DNA of 64,000 bases. It comes from Anas platyrhynchos (Eukaryota; Chordata; Aves; Anseriformes; Anatidae). Positions 57,658-64,000 of the stretch are shown here, one piece after another (position 1 is the stretch's first letter; each line of letters opens with the position of its first letter). The stretch lies in assembly GCF_047663525.1 (NCBI RefSeq), contig NC_092621.1, forward strand, positions 75,196,501 to 75,260,500, in the 5' to 3' direction. The position numbers and the translations under genes were made by a program. The notes beneath the pieces were generated by a model that saw only the letters and a list, made by a program, of their open reading frames with translations, was not told the DNA's origin and did no database searches.

Positions 57658-58690
57658 TCACCCCCCAAAAGCAGCTCCTGCAACCCACCCAAGCCACTCA
57701 CCCCATTTTATTGTCCCATATGACAGGCTTACTCCAGCCTCCAATACATTGAGTTGTTGGGATCCCTCTGTCACTCCAGAAACACAGATGGGTTCTGTCC
57801 CTTTATCGCCTGATGGCAATAGGGCACACTGTGCACCGGTGTCCACTAGAGCCTTGTACTTCTGTGGGCCTGATGTGCCAGGCCATTGGATCCACACAGG
57901 CCAGTGAACCCGATTTTCCTTTTCCTCCCCCTGGCTGGAGACAGGGCCTCTCTAGTCTTGCTCATAGTATTAATTCCTGTGTCTGGGGGGACTGCCTGCT
58001 GGAAATGAGCAGAAAATTTCCCAGAAGAACATCCTTTTGCAAATGTTTTTTCTTGTACCCTTGTCTTTTGGGTCAAAGCAGAATTCTCACACCATTTTCC
58101 CATGTCCTCTCTATGGTCATGCAGGTAAAACCACAGGGTGGCACATGGTGTTTACCCACTATATACTCTGTATTGAGCAGAGAGATGCTTTCTCCTAAAA
58201 ACTAAGATACTGAGTTGTCTAGTCAATTCATCCACTGTGGTTTCCTCTCAGTCTTTTCAGGTCATTACTGCCAATGAGCTGGTATATGATGATGGTGTGC
58301 TCCATAGTAACTTCTGCCGCATGGGTCTCGTACACTTGACTTCATCTGGATCTTTGGATACCTGTTCATTGTCCAGATTACCATAAATCACCAACAGCAC
58401 AGCTAATTCCCTCAGATACTGGATACCCCTTTCCATGGTGGTCCCCTTGCCTGGGTGACATACAACATCTTCCCTGAAGGGATACCTTTTCTTCGCACCT
58501 CACAGGAGTCCCCTCCAGAGACTAAGGACTTGTGCCCCTTTTCCAATTGCTTTGTCAATGTCCCTGTCCCCAGAGAGGGATCCCAGCTGCCTGGCTTCCC
58601 TGTCCTCTAATCCCAGGCTACTGGCCCTGTTATCCCAGCAATTATTTGGGTGTTCTGGTGTCCCACAGACCTTGTTGATGCTATTTTAAA
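57658..58690 (-). pseudogene. Decayed ERV-L-like gag/protease region, minus strand
   Basis: On the minus strand the left part encodes a retroviral aspartic protease stretch with the KALVDTGAQCALLPSG active-site motif (DTGA, frame 57897-57658). The right part is gag-like (around GIQYLRELAVL and KDPDEVKCTRPM, near 58300-58450) with stops and frame changes. No zinc knuckle was identified. The coding content stops at the LTR at 57655, so RT, RNase H and integrase are absent from this piece. Confidence 0.75.
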
Positions 58691-58699
58691 ATAATTAAA

Positions 58700-59317
58700 A
58701 AAGTAAGGTAGGAATTAAAATTATTTCACTTCTTGCGAACACAGAGTAGTGGCTTTTAAAATGGGAAGGTGAGAAAAGAGAAAATACAGCACAAAGAGCT
58801 CGAGGTTGGAGATGAGAATGGTTTAATGAAAGGGAAGGGGAATGGGGAGAAAAAGAAACCAAAGAAACAATAAGGCCGCGCGGAAGCACAGAGAGAAGGA
58901 AAAAGAAATATTCTCTACTTCCCATCAACGAGCAGTGTTCGGCCACGTCCTGGGAAGCAGGGCCTCAAAACGCGTAGCGGTTGTTCAAGAGGAACAGCCC
59001 CCTCCCCGTGAAAGCCCCCCTTTTTATTGCTTAGTGTGACATCAGGTGCTCTGGAATGTCCCTTTGGTTGGCTTAGGACAGCTGCCCTGGCGATGTCCCC
59101 TCCCCATCACTTGCCCACCCCCAGCCTGCTGGCTCCTGGGGGCTGCGAAGGAGTCCTGATGCTGTGCCAGCACTGTGCAGCAATAGACACAGCATTGGAG
59201 TGACAGCAGTGCTGTTCCAGCTCTGAGTGCAGAGCACAGCACTGTGTGGGCTGCTGCAGGGAAAGGTGACTGTTCCAGACAGACCCCAAAACAACCTTCA
59301 CCCCTTATTCCGTAACA
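58700..59317 (-). mobile_element. ERV LTR, minus orientation, between integrase and gag pieces
   Basis: On the minus strand it starts TGTTACGG (59317) and has a CAATAAAAAGG TATA-like element at about 59020-59030 and the run CCGCTACGCGTTTTGAGGCC at about 58965-58985. An ATTAAA lies at 58822-58827, and T-rich sequence follows. The 3' end (CA) could not be fixed. Its central part recurs at 61082-61258. Confidence 0.65.
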
Positions 59318-59639
59318 TTCGTGTCACACTCAGGTCCCACACAGTTTAGTGTGTAGATTCTCTCATGACCATTGTTCTCTGTCCATTAAAGTACGTATAC
59401 ATCTGAACTTCTTTTCATTCCACAGGTCTTTCCCAAAAAGAATCTTCAAAACATGGAAACATGATGGTTTCAGCTTCATCTGTCAAAGTGGTCACCCAGG
59501 GCAGGCGAAGTTGGTTTCCTTGACACCAGCCCCAGCTCAGCTCACATCACTGTTGCACTGCCCAGTTCCTTGCAAAGTTGGTTCTTTGGTTCTTGGGCCT
59601 TTGGTTCTGCAGTGTCCTCCTACACCACATAACTTGGAT

Positions 59640-61080
59640 TACAGATTAATTTTCTCCCAAGGCTAAATCTCCTTCGGGCACACACCTGATATCCCCATCT
59701 TTCTGCATTGCCCACCAGGTATAGCCTGGTCGTTGGGAGAAGACAATCCCACGAGTGGGTTTGCCTTTTCCCACGGCAGGGGCCACCCACACCGCCTTCC
59801 CCATCCACTTCCCCACATGCACTACGGGGACTTGAGCTTCTCCCACGGTGCGTAGAGGTTTTGTTTCGGCCGGACCAGGATGGCTGTCAGACCCCCTGTT
59901 GTTAACTAGCCAAGTGGCCTCTGGTAGATATCTATCCCAATGTTTCCAGCACCCAATGCTCTCAGCATAGATTTTAACAGTCCATTGTACCTCTCCACGT
60001 TCCCAGAGGCTCGTGGCTGATCAGGGATGTGATCCACCCACTCAATGCCATGCCTCTTGACCCAGGAGGTGACCAAATTGTTTCTGAAGTGACTCCCATT
60101 GTCGGACTCAATCCTCTCTCGTGTACCATGTCACCACAGCACTTGCCTTTCCAGGCCCAAGATAGTATTTTGGGCTGTGTCATGCTTTACTGGATATGTG
60201 TCCAGCCACCCAGTAGTTGCTTCTACCATGGCAAGCATGTACCTTTTGCCCTGACGGGTTGGTGGGAGTGGTGCGATGTAGTCAATCTGCCAGGCCTCAC
60301 CGCACCGAAACCAAGACATCTCCCCTGTTCCAGGAAGACTTTACCCTCATGGCTCGTTTGACTGCAGCACAGATCTCACACTGATGGGTAACCTCTGTGA
60401 TGGCCTCAAGGGTCAGGTCCACCCCAGCCCTCGATCACGAGCCCATCTGGATGTGGTATCCCTCCCTAGATGTCCTGATGTTTCATGGGCACATCGAGCT
60501 ACAAACAGCTCACCCTTACATCTCCAGTCCACGTCCATCTGAGCCACTTCAATTTTCAAAGCTCGAGCCACTTCTTTGTTGTTCTGATGTTCTTCGGTGG
60601 CACGATTCTTAGGCATGTGGGCATTTACATGACGTACCTTTGCAGCCAGGTGTCCTACCCAGGCAGTGCTATCTTGCCACAGGGTAGCAGCCCAGATAGG
60701 CTTACCTCTGCGCTGCCAGTTGTTCTGTTTCCATTGCCACAGCCACCCCCACAGAGCATTTGCCACCATCCATGAGTCGGTGTAGAGATACAGTACTGGC
60801 CATTTTTCTCTTTCAGCAATTTCTAGGGCCAGTTGTAGAGCTTCATTTCTGCATACTGACTCAACTCACCTTCCCCTTCCTTCCACGGCCTCCACAACTC
60901 GTCGTGTGGGACTCCACACAGCAGCTTTCCACTACAGACGGCCCCCTACCACACGGCAGGATCCGTCAGTGAACAACACCTACTGCTTTGTGTCTTCTGG
61001 CAACTCGTTGTGTGCTGGTGCTTCTTCAGCACCAGTTACCTCTTCTGTCAGCACTCCGAAATCCAGAACCCCAGAGGTCG
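59640..61080 (-). pseudogene. Decayed ERV-L-like pol 3' half: RNase H and integrase, minus strand
   Basis: Read leftward from 61080, there is RNase H with FTDGS (about 60965) and YTDSW motifs and a long open piece 60769-60413. The integrase zinc-finger HETSGH follows, then CEIC in another frame. The integrase core has WQIDYIAP (first Asp), ESDNGSH (second Asp) and NVERYN (Glu), and a C-terminal basic/GKG stretch ends near 59646. The three catalytic positions are present but the frame is broken by several stops and shifts. RT is missing upstream, where an LTR piece is joined directly at 61081. Confidence 0.85.
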
Positions 61081-61081
61081 A

Positions 61082-61258
61082 CCTGGGAAGCAGGGCCTCA
61101 AAACGCGTAGCGGTTGTTCAGGAGGACAGCCCCCTTCCCCACGGGCGCCCCCCTTTTTATTGCTGAGTGTGGCATCAGGTGTTATGGAATATCCCTTTGG
61201 TTGGTTTAGGTCAGCTGCCCTGGCAATGGCCCCTCCCCATCACTCACCCACCCCCATT
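61082..61258 (-). mobile_element. Partial second copy of the ERV LTR, fused to pol
   Basis: CTGGGAAGCAGGGCCTCAAA through the CCCTCCCCATCAC region matches 58950-59122 in the same order and orientation, nearly nine-tenths identical by eye. It is joined on its left, without spacer, to the sequence just before RNase H. Confidence 0.8.
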
Positions 61259-61261
61259 GAT

Positions 61262-62360
61262 TTCCTTTCATCAAGTGGTCAACCATCTGGTTGCCCAGGG
61301 GAAGCCAGCTGATGGCACCTGTTTGGATTTCAGCACAGCTTCGGATCTGCTTCTAACTGTCTCCTTCTGGACAAATTGGGCAGCACACAGCTAGAGCAAC
61401 GCATAATGCGATGGGTGAACAAGGGGCTGACGGGTCGGGCTCCAAGGGTAATTGTAAATGGGGTCGCATCGGGGTGCGGCCAGTCACTAGGGGCTTCCGC
61501 AGGCCTCCATTTTAGGGCCTGTTCTCTTCAGGGTTGTCCTGACTGACTCGCATGTAGGACTTGAGGGCAGATGGAGTCCATTTAGGCATTATGCTGAACA
61601 GGAAGGAATGGCTGACTCCACCAAGGGGACGAAGGCTTTGCAGAGAGATCTTGACAAATCAGAGAGCTGGGCAATCCCCAGCAATATGAGGTTTAGCAAG
61701 AGCGAGTGAGGCATTCCACGCCTGGCAAGGGGCAACCCTGGCAGTACGGACAGTCGGGGGGACGAGAGGCTGGAGCGCAGCCCTGCAGAGCGGGATCTGG
61801 GGGTTTTGGTCAATAGCAAGTTGAACGTGATTCAAGCACGGGCCCTGGCAGCCAGGAGGGGAACCACATCCTGGGGTGCCTCCAGTATGGCATCGCCAGC
61901 CGCTCAGGGGCAGGGATTGCTGTGCTCTGCTCTGCGCTCTTTCAGTATCGCCTTGAGTCCTGTGTGCACTTCTGGTCAGGACACTAACAGAAGGACATAA
62001 AACTCTCTGCAGAGTGTCCAAAGGAGGGCTTGGAAGCGGTGAAGGATCTGGAGGGTAAGATGGATGAGGAGCACATGAGGTCTCCGTGTTTGTTCAGCCT
62101 GCACGAGACAGAGGAGAAGCCTCGTGGCGGCCTGCAGCTTCCTCACGAGGGGAGCAGAGGGGCCGGGGCTGAGCTCTGCTCTCCGGGGACACTGACAAAA
62201 CTCGAGGGAATGGCAAGGAGATGGGACAGTGGAGGGTCTGGCTGCAGGTGAGGAAAAGAGTTTTCACCAACATGGGGCTTGGCCACTGAAACAGGCCTCC
62301 CAGGGAAGTGGTCACGGTAGCAAGTTTTGTGAACTGCGGGAGTCCACAAAACGTCTGCGA
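61262..62360 (+). mobile_element. Old CR1 LINE fragment, RT to C-terminal region
   Basis: CR1 pol motifs appear in broken frames: a LDFSTAS-like start near 61320, VNKGLTGRAPRVIVNG near 61430, LGP near 61515, an AVRTVGGTRG-like region and a final CAGGCCTCCCAGGGAAGTGG near 62300. The + strand order agrees with CR1. There are many stops and small indels, and the copy is clearly older than those at 25-27 kb and 51.8 kb. Confidence 0.75.
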
Positions 62361-62697
62361 AGTGCTTTCAGACATGTGCTTTGCTTTTTGGGGGTCAGCC
62401 AGAGCGATGGGCTCTGAGGTCAGCCAGCAACGGGCTGTGACCTCACAGGCCTCGCTGCTTATCTTGGGGCGCCGTCAGAGCCTGGCCCAGCCTGGCTCGT
62501 GCCTGGACTCCCGCTGAGCGTGTGTGCGAGGCTTGGAGTGCCAAGCAAGGATTTGTTGAGAGGAGTTGTTGGAGCTGTGCTGTGGGGCCGTCGGCAGCTG
62601 CTCTCAGTGCCCGTCCCCGCAGCCAGTGCCTGCGTTTCCCCGGCCCTGCCTGGCTCAGGCAGCCGGGGCTGTGCGGGGAGCGCTCGCAGCAGTGCAG

Positions 62698-62820
62698 GTG
62701 AGCTGTGCGGGGACACGTGCCCCGGGGCTTGCGTTGGGGTTTTGTCCTGCTGAGGGGCCGGGGCACTGCCGCTGCCCGCTCCGGCACAGCCACTGACCCT
62801 GGCCTCTCTCCTTCTTGCAG
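62698..62820 (+). other. Intron in the 5' UTR of the TOPORS-like gene
   Basis: The donor GCAG|GTGAGC (62694-62703) and the acceptor CTCTCTCCTTCTTGCAG (ending 62820) are both near consensus and define a 123-nt intron. Exon 1 would be GC-rich non-coding sequence upstream of 62698, probably starting between about 62460 and 62650. No TATA box was seen. A TGTGACCTCACA sequence near 62437 could be a CRE-like site. Confidence 0.65.
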
Positions 62821-62907
62821 TACACAGCACCTGTGGCAGCGGCGCCAGCCAGGGGAAGCAGCTCCCCATCTGCAGCTCTTCCCAGCCCGCTGCAGCGAGC
62901 CAACGCC

Positions 62908-63920
62908 ATGGCCAGTGAGGCCAAGGACGTCACCTGCCCTGTGTGCCAGGGGGCCCCCAAGGAGCCCAGCTACGTCCTCCCCTGTCTGCACCGCTTCTGC
63001 TTCGGGTGCATCATGCGCTGGGCCGAGAGAAGCAGTACCTGCCCCCTCTGCAGGCAGCGCATCACCTCCATCCGCTACTCCATCTGGGCGGAAGACGACT
63101 TCCTGGAGGTGCAGCTTTCCCCTGACGCAGAGGCCCAAGCTGACAGCCAGCAGGACGAGCAGGGGGCTGCGGAGCTGGTGCCTCAGCCTGCCGTGGGAGG
63201 CCTCCTGCCTGAGGAATGGGCGGCCCTCTTCAGGGAACACCTGGAAGTCCTCGGTCCGCTGCGCTCCTGGGTGCGCCAGCAAGCCAGGGAGCTGTTCGAC
63301 GCTGCCTGGTGGGACCAGGACATGCTGGAGGCCACCGTCATCGCCTGGCTGTGCCGCTGCGGGCTGGATGAGCAGGCCTTGGTGCAGGAGCTGCGGCCGT
63401 TGCTGCAGGGCCACACGGTGAGCTTTGTGCAGCAGCTCATCTCCATCATGCTGCAGACGTGCAGCGAGGAGTACCTGGAGCACCTGGGATTCCTCGAACC
63501 CCGTCCTGCCAGCCTGCAGTACAATGGCCCTGAGGTGGACCTCGAGGGCTCCCAAGACACCTGGGAGCCAGAAGACAGCCCTGAGGCACCCCCAGCCCTG
63601 CTGCCTCCCCCCGGGACACTCCTGCCAGCAGCCCGGAGGATTCTGACGTCGAGGAGCTGCCCAGCACCTCCAGTGCCACCCTACCTGGGGGTCCTGGCCA
63701 TCTGCCCACCGCACCCATCCCCGGGGATCTGGAGGAGCCCTTCTCAGAGCCACGAGAGGTGGCAGAAGAAGATGCCGTGGTGCCGGGCTGCAGCCACGAG
63801 CCCTCACCTCCTGGCCAGGGCAGGGACAGCTCACCTGGGGGGCCCCGGCGGAGGAGGAAGAGGAGGGCCGACAGCAACCCAGACTCTCCCCAGCCCTGCA
63901 AGAGGCCCCCGCGCCTTTAG
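62908..63920 (+). CDS. TOPORS-like RING-finger protein, frame disrupted by an apparent 1-nt deletion
   Basis: This is a likely nuclear E3 ubiquitin ligase resembling the N-terminal part of TOPORS. The start ATG at 62908 has a good context (GCCATGG), 87 nt after the 3' splice site. Residues 10-48 form a complete C3HC4 RING (C10, C13, C26, H28, C31, C34, C45, C48), followed by the TOPORS-like SIWAEDDFLEV segment. Residues about 160-190 (LDEQALVQELRPLLQGHT, FVQQLISI) match the conserved TOPORS domain C-terminal to the RING. From codon 234 (C6 run at 63607-63612) frame 0 loses coding character and has no stop up to the window end. The -1 frame, entered in the C run, encodes an acidic Ser/Pro region and a basic RRRRKRR nuclear-localisation-like tail ending at TAG 63918-63920. 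A lost C is the simplest explanation. The product would be about 337 residues, far shorter than TOPORS (about 1045). It could be a functional allele with a sequence error, or a recent pseudogene. Confidence 0.75.
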
Positions 63921-63944
63921 CAGGGTACACATGGTTGTCATACA

Positions 63945-63950
63945 AATAAA
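63945..63950 (+). terminator. Poly(A) signal AATAAA of the TOPORS-like gene
   Basis: AATAAA lies 25 nt after the TAG that ends the shifted frame. A T/G-rich segment (GTGTCTTGGTCTTCTTC) follows about 25 nt later. The very short 3' UTR resembles that of the 563-codon gene. Confidence 0.7.
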
Positions 63951-64000
63951 AATTTATGACCCTGCCACAGATAGTGTCTTGGTCTTCTTCGTAGAATCAC

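Noticed and set aside
62705..63421. 238-codon + strand frame overlapping the RING gene
   Set aside because: It is out of frame with the RING motif, reads through the intron and has no recognisable domain.
62443..63945. 500-codon minus-strand frame opposite the TOPORS-like gene
   Set aside because: It is a shadow of GC-rich coding sequence on the + strand, where RING ligands, splice sites and a poly(A) signal support the gene.

Overview
The window is vertebrate nuclear DNA, almost certainly from a bird. The evidence is the dense set of CR1 LINE fragments, many ending in the CR1 tail with its ATTCTGTG-type repeats, and two kinds of LTR typical of avian endogenous retroviruses. The first 4 kb hold the last four coding exons of UGCG (ceramide glucosyltransferase). 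Genes of human 9q31 are largely Z-linked in birds, so this is probably Z-chromosome sequence; that placement is inferred from synteny.

Layout. 1-3903: UGCG 3' half on the + strand, spliced with GT-AG introns. 3904 to about 6170: its long AT-rich 3' UTR. 6.2-21.8 kb: intergenic DNA with simple repeats and a few CR1 scraps and no gene I can support. 21.8-29.3 kb: the most unusual region. Two 496-bp inverted copies that match base for base (21827-22322 and 27070-27565) flank a 4.75-kb spacer. The spacer holds a complete-looking intronless transcription unit: TATA box, a 563-codon ORF made of about 172-codon tandem repeats, a poly(A) signal and a GT-rich element. It also holds nested CR1 copies in both orientations. 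The right arm lies inside a longer minus-strand CR1 that still carries an endonuclease ORF. 29.3-57.3 kb: mostly intergenic, with an ERV LTR (about 30.4-31.4 kb), a pure 259-bp GGGAA array (32.0 kb), several CR1 copies including one inserted into another (51.8-53.2 kb), and long homopolymers. 57.3-61.3 kb: a minus-strand, rearranged and decayed ERV-L-like array (LTR, RNase H, integrase, LTR, gag/protease, LTR). 61.3-62.4 kb: an old CR1. 62.6-63.95 kb: a spliced gene for a small TOPORS-like RING protein, with its poly(A) signal and an apparent 1-nt frame disruption in a C run.

UGCG is the only conserved single-copy gene recognised. The two other gene-like units, the repeat-protein ORF and the TOPORS-like RING gene, are GC/CpG-rich, sit between transposable elements, and each carry transcription signals. 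They look like lineage-specific genes rather than parts of one pathway. No operon logic applies. No tRNA, rRNA or CRISPR was seen.
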